DNA from: a virus
IMG/VR virus record: IMGVR_UViG_3300031787_000611
Coordinates: 1 to 29,519 of that record
Direction: 5' to 3' (one strand)
DNA length: 29,519 nucleotides
Shown here piece by piece: positions 18,201-26,675 of this stretch. A program made the translations under genes and the position numbers. Under the pieces are notes generated by a model that worked only from the letters and a program-made list of their open reading frames with translations, searched no databases and was not told the origin of the DNA. Within the stretch, counting starts at the first letter, position 1. Every line of letters begins with the position of its first letter.

Positions 18201-21200
18201 TTTGTTTTTTCATTCCAAAGTAACAAATTGGGTGCAGTCAAATATCTGGAACCACCTGAAACTATATCGAATTGATCAATCGTATCAGAATTATCTAGAT
18301 TTACAATTGGGGCAATAAATGCTTCTGGTGTCAGAGTTTTATCTGATGGATACTCATATCCTATATCTTTAATTCTAACATTCTTAATTCTACCAATAGA
18401 AGTTGATAGTGCTACAATATTCGCATCTTGCCCATCTTCGGTGGTTATATCTTTAAATTTTGGAAGTTTTTTGAAATTAAATCCTTCTGAAATTATTTTT
18501 ACTTTTCCGATAGATCCATTTATTGCTGTTGAAGACTTTGTAGAATACTCTAATTTATCAGTTTGATCAGAAGTATATTTTAGTACAATGGGAACTTGTG
18601 TTGGAGATATTTTAAATGAATCTGTGGATACACCAAAAATACTATATGTACCATTATATTCACTATCCACATAATTAATCTGAGAATAATTGGTGACATC
18701 CTTATCAGAAGTACTTATATATCCAGATTTTTCTAATACATAGAAAAGTTTTGTTGGAATATTTTCTGTACAATTAATTGAAAGTGATGCAGTTCCAAAT
18801 CCAACTGTACCAATTCCAATAACATTGAAGTTTCTAGAATCTCCTGCACTTATAAACTCATTTTTAAATTCTGCATCTTTAAAAATTTTAAGTTTATAAC
18901 CATTTAAGGATGAGTCGCCAAGATTAAATTTTATAGTGGAATTTTTAACAACATTGATACTTGGATTTATCAGTGCAAAAGTGTGAATGGATCCGCCAGC
19001 ACCAACAATGTTTACAACTTTCTCATTAGGTTGAATAGTTTCATATAAAGTTTCTGCAAGTCTAAATTGGTTAATATTATCTTTAATTACATAGTAAGAT
19101 CCAGTTTGAAGACCAGAAGCAACCTGAGTACTGCTATTATAGAAGATTTTATCGCCAGTTTTAAACCCATGATTTGCTATCGTTATTGTATTAGATGATG
19201 TACTAATCTGGGAAGAATCAATACCTACTGGATTAACTAGTAGTTTTTTCTCTTCTTCATTGAATGTGATTGTTAATGCTGATGTTGTTCCAACGCCAAC
19301 AATGACATTTGGAATAACTGTCAATTTAATAGAATCATTATTTAATAAACCATGACTCTGAGCAGTGCTTACAGTAGTTACTATTCTATCAATTTGACCA
19401 GTTACTTGATTGTAGTTTGTTTTTAATAAGTATTCGGAATTATCTGTTCCGTCGCTGTAAAAATATAGACCTTCACTATTTGTTGTTAATCCAACTTGAG
19501 TAACTAATCCAACATAATCTTTACCTTTGTTAATTACGTAAACATCAGATGTTAATGTAAATGTATCCGGAATTTGGAATGTATTTAATGATGTTGAATC
19601 ATTACCAACAATTAAGGAATCAACACCACCAACATCTGATTTTGTAAAAGTAAGTCTTTGTCCAGTCTTGAATGGGTGGTTAGGCAAATAAATGGTTCTG
19701 TGTGGAATAGATACTGTTTCGGAGGTAACACCGATAGTAAATGTTTTGTATATTGCTCCACCTGGAGTTGTTCCAAGACCAACGGAATTTTTCGCATTAA
19801 AGTAAACCAAATCATTTGGTTTAGAGTCAAACTGTGAAATTTTTGATTTACTGTTTATTGTGACCTTATCATTTATAATATTTAAACTACTTCCATAAGT
19901 ATGTGCAACTCCAGTACTTGCAAATCTTTTAACTTTTAAAACTCCATTACTATAATCATTCAAAACTTTTACAATTTCTGTACCAAGATTTGATTTGATG
20001 AGAATACTTCCACCGATTGATACAGTTGGTCTAGTTGTAACAAAAATATCTTCTGATTTACCACCCGGAGTAGATGAATAACTACTCATGGTTATAGCAA
20101 GACCTACAGTTTCTGTTGTAAATCCTACTGATTTTGATCCAGAAAGATTATTAATTGATGTTGAAAGTCCGCTGATTAAAACTGTATCATTATTAAGTAA
20201 ATCAAATCCTGATCTATAATAGGCCGAAACAGTCTGATCAGTGTCAGATACGAAGACGCAGGATGTATAAGATTCAAAAGTTGTTTCAATCTGAGTAACA
20301 TTCTTTCCTATAAGTTCAGAAATTTCAGCTCTTAGACCAGTTCCTTCTGTTCCTTCCTCATCAAAATTTACGGACTCTCCAATTCTATAACCAGTTCCGC
20401 CATCAATTATACTAATATCATCAACACTACCATTTTTAACAGATTCGATTATGGATATTTGAGGTAAGACTTCATAAGGCTCAACAAGAAAATCGTAATT
20501 TGCATACGAATCATTAAGTTTATATGGTAAAGTATTTCTAATAAGTTTTGAATTATTGAAATCAAAATTTTGATTTAGATAAGAATTTTCTTCTATGAAG
20601 GAAGATCTGAATGTATTTCCAATAAAATAAGGATAAAGAGGTTCAAGTTTATTTGATGTAGTGCTTGTGGTTACTCCAGCAAAATAAGCATAAACTCCAT
20701 TAGGAAATTCGGGAGTTTTACAATATCTACCGTTATGTCTATCAAGATCACCATTTCCAGTATATTCAAAATCTTCAATAAAGAATCCAGAAGAGAATGA
20801 TGGTCTATTGGAAATTTTTGAAGTATTTAAAGTATAACTTGGATTTATAATTCTAACGCCAGATTGAACATTATTCGGATTCGAATATCCATAAGGACCA
20901 TAAATTGGATTTCCATCATATGCCCATCCAATAATTGGTGAGTGGGAAGTACCATTATCCGAATAATTAGATGCTAAGTCCTCAGAATATCCATATATTC
21001 CATAAACAAGTGAATCATCAGTAAGATTTTTATTGAGACTTGAAAATATTTTTGGATTTCTAGTTCTTGAATAAATTGCATACCTTTCAGCATCATTGAT
21101 AGTTAAGTCTCTAACTGCTGTATCGAATATTGCACCAGAACCTCTTGGTTTTACTTGAATAGAAGTATTAGATGCACTATAACCGATACCAGAATTAATA

Positions 21201-24200
21201 ACAATAACGTCTGTTATTTTACCATCATTAATTACTGGTCTGAGTATTGCACCACTACCATTTCCTTTTGCAATAAGTTCTGGAATTGAATAATACTCAG
21301 ATCCTGTACTTAAAACTTGAACATCAATTACTCTACCATTTGAAACAACAGGATTTAATTGTGCATTTTTTCCATTTTTAAGAGTAATTAATGGTTTTTT
21401 ATGTAAATTTAAAGTACTTGATCCATACTCAGTTCCATTTTCGTATAGATAAGATCCTATAATTTCACCAGTAACAATCGGTGTAAATGTAAAACTGCCT
21501 GTAAACGTTGAACCGTAGGATACGTTTGCTTCTACTTGAATTGGGGGATATTCAAAAATATGATATCCTGACCCAGAAGATTTAATATCTACAAATTTAT
21601 CTCTTACAAGGTCAGTGGTTATAGTTGCTCCAAAACCAACATTAATTAGTTTGAATGTATTAGAATCAATAGTTTTTACCGAATAACTAACAGTTGTTGA
21701 TAATCCAGAAATTTCTGTTTCAGTTGAAGAGTATAAAACAATATCACCAGTTTTAAATCCATGATTTTTAAAATTAATTGTATTGTAATCAGTAGAAATT
21801 CCGGAAGATTTAACTCTTAGTTTTCTATATTGATAACCAGATCCACTCTCTAAAACTTTTACATTTCTAATAGTTTTCTTAGATAAAGTTCTAAACTTAT
21901 GGATACCTGAGAATGAAGTAGAAGTTGAAAATCCAATTGTATTAATACCTGCCAGATAATCTGATTTTGTATTAAAGAGTTTAATAGTTCTGGTATTTAC
22001 GAATTTAGCAACATATTCATCACCACTTACTAGTGCTCCTGTTACAGTATTGGAAATATCTCCAAAAGTTCCTGTCAATATGGGATTATTTCCATTTTGA
22101 TTGTAAATTATACTTTCACCATCTGCAAAATTGTGGAATGTTGTGAATGTAATAGTCTCATCGGTTAAATCTACACCACCACCAATTGTAAGTGCTCTAC
22201 TGTCGAATTCAACCTCTCTATATCTTTCCCCTATAATTGGTTCTAGAATACATCCAGATCCATTACCACCAGTTAAAGTAACTGAAATTGCAGTATCAAC
22301 ATCAAAGTCTTGTGGATCGACATAAACTTCTTTTACACTACCACTAATAATTGGATCCACAAGAGCAGTAACTCCTGTTCCTGTTGTTGATCCAGCAGAA
22401 ATTATAATTTTTGGTGGATTAACTACATCATAATCTTTACCAGAATTTAATACATTAAACTCTTTAATTGGTCCATAATAAATTTTATCCAGAGATTCTG
22501 GGCAAGAAATTTCTACACCATCTACTAAAAGACCAATTCCACCTATTACATTATTAATTGATCTTCGTAAAGAAGTTCCAGAATTTGAAGTAATTTTTTT
22601 AATTGGGAATTTTCTTAATATTTTGTTTGGTGAAATATTTCTATCTTCATGTCTTTTTAAGGTAAAAATATGACTTCCAGTCGTTGATACTGATCCAAAT
22701 TTAATATATTCTGATCCACTTAAAAGTGACTTGGATGCATATAATCTTATACCATTAGTTCCAACTAATTTAACATAATACTGAAATCCCGATACCAATC
22801 CAGATAAAGGGTTACCTGTGGCAGTATATACAACAACATCACCATCAATAAATCTTACATTTGATGAAAATCTAATTATAGAATATGCTTGGGCAACATT
22901 ATCATAATCATCAAGATAAGTTGTAGATCCATTTGGTATACTAGATTCTACAATTTCATCAATGACTTGATATGACGGTAATGAATTTGATGCGACATAT
23001 CCATCTTTATCTGAATCATTATAAACGTTCAGAACATTTGCGATATAGTTATTATTGCCAAGTACAAGAGGTACATTTGCACTTACTACTTTTCTTATCT
23101 TTCTTCTAATATCATAAGACTGTGTTGCACTTGGAGAAAATCCAGAAAGATTACTTAAAATAACCTGATTTAAAGTTGTGTTAACACTAGTAACAACAGC
23201 ATTTGCGGAAGCAATATTATTTGTATATGCAAATAAGACATCGACGATATCTCCTTCACGCAAACTTGATTTGTCAATTAAACTCAATAAAGTAAAAGTT
23301 GATCCAGAAATATTTGATACTTGATATCTTGTACTGGTATTATAAATCCAAGAATTTGCAAATACTTCTTTATAAGTTTTATCTCTTTCTGATGGGTTAT
23401 CAATAATTTCGCCAAGATTTTTAACCGTAATTTCTTCACCTTCATCGATGAGGGAAACATTTTCAACCTCTTCAAATTCAGAAATTACACCAGTTATACG
23501 TAAATCAACTCTCTTTGACAGATCTCCATTTTCATATCCAAAAATAGTTTCATTTGACCTAATATCAGAAGAAATTGATATTACACTAGTAATTCCTGTG
23601 CAACCAAAAAATTGATTGATACTCTTTGATGTATAATTAATTAAATCATTGCCAGATACTATTGTACCAGTTTGTCCAAATCCAATAGTAGAATCGACAG
23701 AGATAATTGAAGATCCAACAGAAACATTTTCTAATACTTTTGTTTTTCCTGGAATTGTAAAAATTCCTTCAATTAAGTCTCTTTCACTATAACCAACAAA
23801 TAATCCTAATTTATAATATGTTTCGTTATTTCTACTAAAAATTTGAACATCAGATACTGATGCACTAGTTTTTACATCAGTGGATTTAAAAATAGTTTGC
23901 CCCTCTAAATTTAAAGGATCTCCTGAAATATTTTTAGCTACAATAATTTCTCTTCTGATATAATCAGCAGATGATGGTTTAATTAATCTTCCTTCAAGAT
24001 CTAAAACATTTGCGTCTACACCGTATAAAACCTTAAAGAGAATTTTTACAGATTCTTCAATACCTTTTGACTGATAAAAATCCCTTGCATGTTTAATAAA
24101 ATTTCCTACATCAAGGTCAGAAACAAAATCATAATTTTCTAAACCAGGTGTAAAGGTATATTTTAATTTTTTATAAAATTCTTGTAAGAATAATACGCTT

Positions 24201-24694
24201 AAATTAGTTACAGTTGAAGTTTGATTATGACTTGCTGCTGTAGTTTTTGAGAAGGTTAAGCTTTGTTTATTGACATTTGTATCAAATTCAGAAATGCCAA
24301 AATTACTATAATTAGTAATTCCACTGAATCCACGTACACAACCAGTAAAAGTATTTGTTGTAATACCAGTATATGTAATGATTTCATCATCTATTTTTAA
24401 TAGACCATATTCAGATGGAAAACCCTTTGTAGAAGTAACAGTAACAATTCCAGCGGAAGATGATACGTCATACACCAATGAAGTTTGACCAGTAACGACT
24501 TCTGGAACTAAATTATCAAGTTTCAGATATTGATCCAAGTTTTCGGCAATATCTACAGTTCCACCCTGAAATTCTTGGGAAATGTAGTACTGCTTAAAAA
24601 ATTCAGTTGCTTTTGGAAAATCCGAAACTATAAATTCTGGAAGTTGACTCTCAATAATTTTATTGATTTGTACTCTCTTCTCAAAATCTGACAT
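12263..24694 (-). CDS. gp7: Giant gp7-type baseplate wedge protein with YHYH motif (4143 aa)
   Basis: A single open frame of 12.4 kb, ATG at 24694 with GAGAGG 9 bases upstream. Residues 18-38 (LPEFIVSDFPKATEFFKQYY) and 199-225 (ARDFYQSKGIEESVKILFKV) followed near residue 265 by LEGQTIF resemble, from memory, the C-terminal part of T4 gp7 (FYSTKGIEASYKFLFKVLY, then LVGQTIY). The gene lies between gp6 and gp8, as T4 gene 7 does. The remaining ~3850 residues are a chain of short beta modules: HGFKTGD-type (at least six), GxGY-type (at least eight), NGVxQxP-type (three), 'IDDEIITYTG'-type (three) and one TSGAxA. A YHYH-type segment (GWAYDGNPIYGPYGYS) is at about residue 1255. T4 gp7 has 1032 residues, so this is about four times longer and arranged differently. 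Wedge assembly is the likely role. Confidence 0.8.
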   Translation of the reverse strand: MSDFEKRVQINKIIESQLPEFIVSDFPKATEFFKQYYISQEFQGGTVDIAENLDQYLKLDNLVPEVVTGQTSLVYDVSSSAGIVTVTSTKGFPSEYGLLKIDDEIITYTGITTNTFTGCVRGFSGITNYSNFGISEFDTNVNKQSLTFSKTTAASHNQTSTVTNLSVLFLQEFYKKLKYTFTPGLENYDFVSDLDVGNFIKHARDFYQSKGIEESVKILFKVLYGVDANVLDLEGRLIKPSSADYIRREIIVAKNISGDPLNLEGQTIFKSTDVKTSASVSDVQIFSRNNETYYKLGLFVGYSERDLIEGIFTIPGKTKVLENVSVGSSIISVDSTIGFGQTGTIVSGNDLINYTSKSINQFFGCTGITSVISISSDIRSNETIFGYENGDLSKRVDLRITGVISEFEEVENVSLIDEGEEITVKNLGEIIDNPSERDKTYKEVFANSWIYNTSTRYQVSNISGSTFTLLSLIDKSSLREGDIVDVLFAYTNNIASANAVVTSVNTTLNQVILSNLSGFSPSATQSYDIRRKIRKVVSANVPLVLGNNNYIANVLNVYNDSDKDGYVASNSLPSYQVIDEIVESSIPNGSTTYLDDYDNVAQAYSIIRFSSNVRFIDGDVVVYTATGNPLSGLVSGFQYYVKLVGTNGIRLYASKSLLSGSEYIKFGSVSTTGSHIFTLKRHEDRNISPNKILRKFPIKKITSNSGTSLRRSINNVIGGIGLLVDGVEISCPESLDKIYYGPIKEFNVLNSGKDYDVVNPPKIIISAGSTTGTGVTALVDPIISGSVKEVYVDPQDFDVDTAISVTLTGGNGSGCILEPIIGERYREVEFDSRALTIGGGVDLTDETITFTTFHNFADGESIIYNQNGNNPILTGTFGDISNTVTGALVSGDEYVAKFVNTRTIKLFNTKSDYLAGINTIGFSTSTSFSGIHKFRTLSKKTIRNVKVLESGSGYQYRKLRVKSSGISTDYNTINFKNHGFKTGDIVLYSSTETEISGLSTTVSYSVKTIDSNTFKLINVGFGATITTDLVRDKFVDIKSSGSGYHIFEYPPIQVEANVSYGSTFTGSFTFTPIVTGEIIGSYLYENGTEYGSSTLNLHKKPLITLKNGKNAQLNPVVSNGRVIDVQVLSTGSEYYSIPELIAKGNGSGAILRPVINDGKITDVIVINSGIGYSASNTSIQVKPRGSGAIFDTAVRDLTINDAERYAIYSRTRNPKIFSSLNKNLTDDSLVYGIYGYSEDLASNYSDNGTSHSPIIGWAYDGNPIYGPYGYSNPNNVQSGVRIINPSYTLNTSKISNRPSFSSGFFIEDFEYTGNGDLDRHNGRYCKTPEFPNGVYAYFAGVTTSTTSNKLEPLYPYFIGNTFRSSFIEENSYLNQNFDFNNSKLIRNTLPYKLNDSYANYDFLVEPYEVLPQISIIESVKNGSVDDISIIDGGTGYRIGESVNFDEEGTEGTGLRAEISELIGKNVTQIETTFESYTSCVFVSDTDQTVSAYYRSGFDLLNNDTVLISGLSTSINNLSGSKSVGFTTETVGLAITMSSYSSTPGGKSEDIFVTTRPTVSIGGSILIKSNLGTEIVKVLNDYSNGVLKVKRFASTGVAHTYGSSLNIINDKVTINSKSKISQFDSKPNDLVYFNAKNSVGLGTTPGGAIYKTFTIGVTSETVSIPHRTIYLPNHPFKTGQRLTFTKSDVGGVDSLIVGNDSTSLNTFQIPDTFTLTSDVYVINKGKDYVGLVTQVGLTTNSEGLYFYSDGTDNSEYLLKTNYNQVTGQIDRIVTTVSTAQSHGLLNNDSIKLTVIPNVIVGVGTTSALTITFNEEEKKLLVNPVGIDSSQISTSSNTITIANHGFKTGDKIFYNSSTQVASGLQTGSYYVIKDNINQFRLAETLYETIQPNEKVVNIVGAGGSIHTFALINPSINVVKNSTIKFNLGDSSLNGYKLKIFKDAEFKNEFISAGDSRNFNVIGIGTVGFGTASLSINCTENIPTKLFYVLEKSGYISTSDKDVTNYSQINYVDSEYNGTYSIFGVSTDSFKISPTQVPIVLKYTSDQTDKLEYSTKSSTAINGSIGKVKIISEGFNFKKLPKFKDITTEDGQDANIVALSTSIGRIKNVRIKDIGYEYPSDKTLTPEAFIAPIVNLDNSDTIDQFDIVSGGSRYLTAPNLLLWNEKTKTVVDSSSLIAVTPSGAISEITQIAPIYGLKSDQHRVIAINNSNGVGISSLITGPGGIATCTISTPILGFSSPIFADGDEIFVEGIDLVGDGTGYNSENYDYRFFKVQSYVNSSPAVLTFAVVDEFGVGLSTNPGIAKTFQSGYATITNKKHYPQINVIKKRASFALNEQLFVNTGTGFVEKDLYVSSIRDEFIKVRGDYSLKKGDKIKGRTSGAIADVSSINQNRSRFKVDYSSPQKLGWRNDIGKLSEDYQVTPNNDYYQNLSYSIKSPITWDKLSSPVNSIIHPAGLKNFADVGIISSTNASVGLSGTTNSIAVLDVIGEKRVDIINNFDNVVDYDVRTNPEQSKFLKIQNKKLTDYTECRTNRVLIHDDISDRFSSRGFEDPFVEIEEIDAIDTHVRYTIQIIDPDTYDTQITELVLQTTTLDSVLFEKYTAYTNELLGEFSANVDDIGRKTLIFTPTNRFTRDHDIKILKKTFDSVEAGTGIGTQSFGSIRLIGSNVIGISSVGTANSIRTIAQFSNTNFNGLFANIEVINTQSREVNYIEAALDFDGSNTYLSEYYFDTTTQSYSSSSIGLVTAIYDSTSGIVSFRVQNEEDYIIDVRANLVGFAATNSGIGTYRFSVPGQPEGSERSAKLESTVGVGTTSIKVGTFDLNLISSVSSVVRVSSGSSSAIHQVSILNDTENVTVVPGPFSPTNNVTGLGTFGGEISGSEFFLKFYPDSSGSNTIIQSFNEVFYTYSDYDNEPPSLSYGRSSQAIFLSSYDSINGTRANKVNFTLKHEGSPIYKKIFNPANSLTLNLTTGVFTLKDHFFNTGEELTYTPKSTFIGVGQSAMGIGATANYLGVVTNRLPSVVYPIALTPDTFKLATQKSYASLGIGVTFTDTGLGNAHELEMTKKLSKSVISLDGIVQQPITFTPISHRLDYNSGGISAGISTFNLSGISSIQPRDILKIDNEYMKVVEVGVSSNTGGNITGIINSSGIATFPTVSVVRASAGTTATTHSDGATVQVYRGSFNIVGTEIWFVDPPKGNTRARRDASNLPYVRAQYAGRTFLRSNYDTNMIFDDISDQFTGIGKTYTMKVDGINTTGVSIGNGILFINGVFQTPTTINNAGNNYEFQNSVGVSSVVFTGITSTDGTYIKSDFDINQNQLPRGGLIVSLGSTPGLGYAPLVGAKVRAVLNGSGSIVSVTGISHTGPGQSISTASYNNQTGIIEITTTTDHGFVGGDRIKLVGLGFTCPSGAGIVSYFPSRGLDYSYDIVNIISAQSFTANVGTSTLPHNYIGFGTVFPWYDLNYGSGYRGTVSIGITDPNHIGTGASITATVGAGGTLSFTVVGGGSSYVEPYISIPEPIYENLPVIGISRVGVGSTTATGSNLLMNIKIGPSQSNVGIGSTLFVVESFQISRPGYAFQVGDVFKPIGLVTAKDYVQPLEEFKLEVVETFQDFFSAWSFGEMNYIDSISTLQNGTRTRFPLNYNGQLLSFEIDENNPLSSAINLDSVLLIFVNGVIQEPTYAYRFFGGTSFEFTEPPKASDKVDIFFYIGQNGVDISLIDINETIKIGDDVFVRKTPFYPSISDQERDRTIVDIISADTIETDLYVGAGINEQTYRPIEWIKQKVDKYIKGDVVYKIRDSLEPYVYPTAKIIGDINQNSTNIFVDNAEFFNYEENNYGITITSVDGLIVQGTDPVAAAFTATVSAAGTISAITITNPGFGYSTNVPINIANPRVGISTFVLDDYGLGSGIGIGSTATAIANVSGGKVVSVTITNPGFGYTIAPNLISGVPESVTEKIAGIANVQGFSGIITGISTTTGTNGHPLALKINFTAFSSDANDLKDDSTSPTGVGYPILIYGTKIGTGVTSVYDNDASIVGIGTSFLDNVYIVNQKTNFGPRAEIICNIKSDSNVVGLASTGFYNSLNTGLTTSLGYISWGRLYNFSSRTNPISIGVTGLVVDSGLSTFPTIQRRTFGLRNSGAIRKFSNLS
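12271..12290 (-). terminator. Hairpin at the 3' end of the giant gp7-type gene
   Basis: An 8-bp perfect inverted repeat (GATTAGAA / TTCTAATC) with a 4-base loop covers the last codons of the giant gene, just before its stop (12263-12265) and the late promoter of gp8. No U-run follows, and the stem is AT-rich. It is therefore a weak terminator candidate and more likely an RNA 3'-end or processing element, if it is functional at all. Confidence 0.35.
19150..21772 (-). repeat. Near-identical DNA copies of the HGFKTGD module
   Basis: Plus-strand text at 19154-19174 and 21745-21765 (ccagttttaaaYccatgat followed by tt) is the same apart from one base, and encodes the core NHGFKTGD in both places. 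Weaker copies are at about 14520-14548, 15745-15773, 19650-19685 and 22105-22140. They mark a module repeated within the giant gene. Confidence 0.6.
20881..20950 (-). other. YHYH-type domain signature inside the giant gp7-type protein
   Basis: The minus strand encodes SHSPIIGWAYDGNPIYGPYG at about residues 1250-1270. The G(W/F)AxDGxPIYGPxG phrase is the hallmark of YHYH-domain proteins, a family of unclear function found in secreted and structural proteins. It is the only globular-domain signature I recognise in the long repetitive part of this protein. Confidence 0.7.
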
Positions 24695-24697
24695 ATT

Positions 24698-26674
24698 TTA
24701 TTTCCTCTCGATGTCTCCGTTAGAATAGCTTGAAGTATAGTAGTCTCTGGTAAAAGTAACTCCGGAAATATCCTCTCCAGAAGCAATAACGTCTTTAATC
24801 ATATTTATCTCACTATTGGAAATGTCAAAACTTAGGTATAAATCTTTCAATCCAACAACATCATTAGAATCTGGGAATGCCTGAATTTCAATAATTTCAT
24901 TTTCTGCTACTGTTGAGGTAATATTAATTGTGTTAACAATAATTTCACCAGTCGTATAGTTGACAGTTCCAATAGATTTTAAAACAACCGCCGTTTGTCC
25001 TCTTTCTGTTTGCCTAATAACCGCTAGATCACCGGTGTATATGACATTTCCATTTGTATCTGTCTTACTATCATCTAGCTTGATGATTTCTTTACCATTG
25101 CTACCAATTAATATTTTTGTTTTTGGAACATCAGTAAAATAAACAATGTCATCAAAACCTTGAACTTTAAATCCCGTACTCTTAATATTAAATCCTTCTG
25201 GATTAATGTGGAAACGATTTCCAAAACACAACTCATATTGTGCAAATTGATTTACAAGGACTTTCATATCCCTTCTAATTCTAACCTTAGTGATATTAGA
25301 AGTAATTGCATTGTCAACTCTATCAATGAGTTGAACAACCTTACTATACTTAAATCTTCCACCAAATCTATTCATATCAACATTTTTAGAGTATTCTGTT
25401 AATGCTGATGTAATAGATGTTTTTAGATCGTTAACGTTTGAAACTTGATTTGTATTATAATAAACTGATGAATCAATCTCAACATACAGAATTTTAAGAT
25501 CAATTATTTGTTGATTAATTCCAGCAATTGAATATTGCTTTAACCTGTTTAAAATATTTTGCTTATCAAAATCAGAAACATATGTTCCATTTTTTGGTTT
25601 AATACTAATCTGAACTTTACCATATTGTGGTGGAACTAAATCTTCTCCTCCAACCACAGAAACGGACTCTGTATTTGGATATATTGATTGTATAATTGCC
25701 TCATAATCACGAGAAGTAACTGCTCTATATTGGGCAGAATAAAGTCTTGGAGCAAAATATTTGACAGATGCTATTGGTTCAATTTCTCCACCATTTGAAG
25801 ATTTTTCAATTGTATTAATTGTAATAGTTCCCGATGGAATTACGCGAATATTAGAAGCATCTACAAAATTTCCTTGAAAATCAAATACGGATGCTCCATT
25901 ACCTCTTTCACCATCAGTCACAATATATTTTGCGGTAATGACCGAATTATTATCAAGTTTCTTACCAAAATATCCATCCCCAAAAAGAAGTTCATATTTC
26001 TCATCTTGAACTTCTTGAACCAAATAAATTTCAGAATTCTTATCTAATCTTAGAATATTGTCTACTTTATAGTATTCTCTTCCTATTCCAGTATCATTAA
26101 TACCTTTTACATAAACAACAAGATTTGCAATATCAATATTTGGGTTATCAAGAATAAACCTTTGATCTTGAGAGTTATCGACCGTCCACTGTTTTGTTAA
26201 TAAATTTCCTTGATAAATGTATACAGGAGCAGTAGAAGATCCAAATTTTGCTACTCCATTTTTTACCGTAGTGGTAATATCTTCGGAAATTGAAAATCTA
26301 TATGATGTATTATCATACGATCCTACACACACCAGACCCGCTTGTAGAGTTAGAAAAGGACTTGAAGTAGTGGTAGGTACTTCGAATGTAATCGCTGCCT
26401 TAGAGGCGGTTTTAGAGCGTGGTACGTAACCAATATTTCTTGCTAGTGAAACAACATTCTCCCTTAAAGTTGCCGAATCCAGGAAGGATTCATTAACAAC
26501 CATATTGGAGTTAAATGCTGTAATATAAGTGTTATATGCGAGAGTATCAATTAAGACAGAAAAATTAGATCCTTCAAAATCAAAATCCGTGAAATTTGAA
26601 TTTGCGCGAAGGTAATCTTTAATCTGTGTTTTAATCTGATCGAAATCTAGATTCGTGAATTGTGTAAAAGGCAT
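24698..26674 (-). CDS. gp6: Baseplate wedge protein gp6 (658 aa)
   Basis: 658 residues, nearly the same length as T4 gp6 (660). The N-terminal region has FDFEGSNFSVLIDTLAYNT, then VNESFLDSATLRENVVSLAR and NIGYVPRSKTA, matching T4 gp6 phrases (YDFEGS, LLAYNT, YESFMRTANLRSSVV, NGYLPTSKSA) as I recall them. Near residue 235 is ELLFGDGYFGKKL, and around residues 310-340 SAQYRAVTSRDYEAIIQSIYP, the typical baseplate-J-like core. gp6 dimers join the wedges into the ring around the baseplate hub, so this is an essential structural part. It starts immediately after gp25 (stop 26676, ATG 26674) and ends 3 bases before the gp7-type gene. No oddity seen. Confidence 0.93.
   Translation of the reverse strand: MPFTQFTNLDFDQIKTQIKDYLRANSNFTDFDFEGSNFSVLIDTLAYNTYITAFNSNMVVNESFLDSATLRENVVSLARNIGYVPRSKTASKAAITFEVPTTTSSPFLTLQAGLVCVGSYDNTSYRFSISEDITTTVKNGVAKFGSSTAPVYIYQGNLLTKQWTVDNSQDQRFILDNPNIDIANLVVYVKGINDTGIGREYYKVDNILRLDKNSEIYLVQEVQDEKYELLFGDGYFGKKLDNNSVITAKYIVTDGERGNGASVFDFQGNFVDASNIRVIPSGTITINTIEKSSNGGEIEPIASVKYFAPRLYSAQYRAVTSRDYEAIIQSIYPNTESVSVVGGEDLVPPQYGKVQISIKPKNGTYVSDFDKQNILNRLKQYSIAGINQQIIDLKILYVEIDSSVYYNTNQVSNVNDLKTSITSALTEYSKNVDMNRFGGRFKYSKVVQLIDRVDNAITSNITKVRIRRDMKVLVNQFAQYELCFGNRFHINPEGFNIKSTGFKVQGFDDIVYFTDVPKTKILIGSNGKEIIKLDDSKTDTNGNVIYTGDLAVIRQTERGQTAVVLKSIGTVNYTTGEIIVNTINITSTVAENEIIEIQAFPDSNDVVGLKDLYLSFDISNSEINMIKDVIASGEDISGVTFTRDYYTSSYSNGDIERK
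24704..24709 (-). promoter_or_regulatory. Ribosome-binding site of the giant gp7-type gene
   Basis: GAGAGG on the minus strand, 9 bases before ATG 24694 and inside the last codons of gp6. Together with the 3-base gap between gp6 and this gene, it supports coupled translation and fixes the start. Confidence 0.55.
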
Positions 26675-26675
26675 T

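Noticed and set aside
24802-24809. GATAAATA near the end of gp6, possible late promoter for the giant gene
   Set aside because: It differs from the octamer and is about 107 bases from the start, inside coding sequence.
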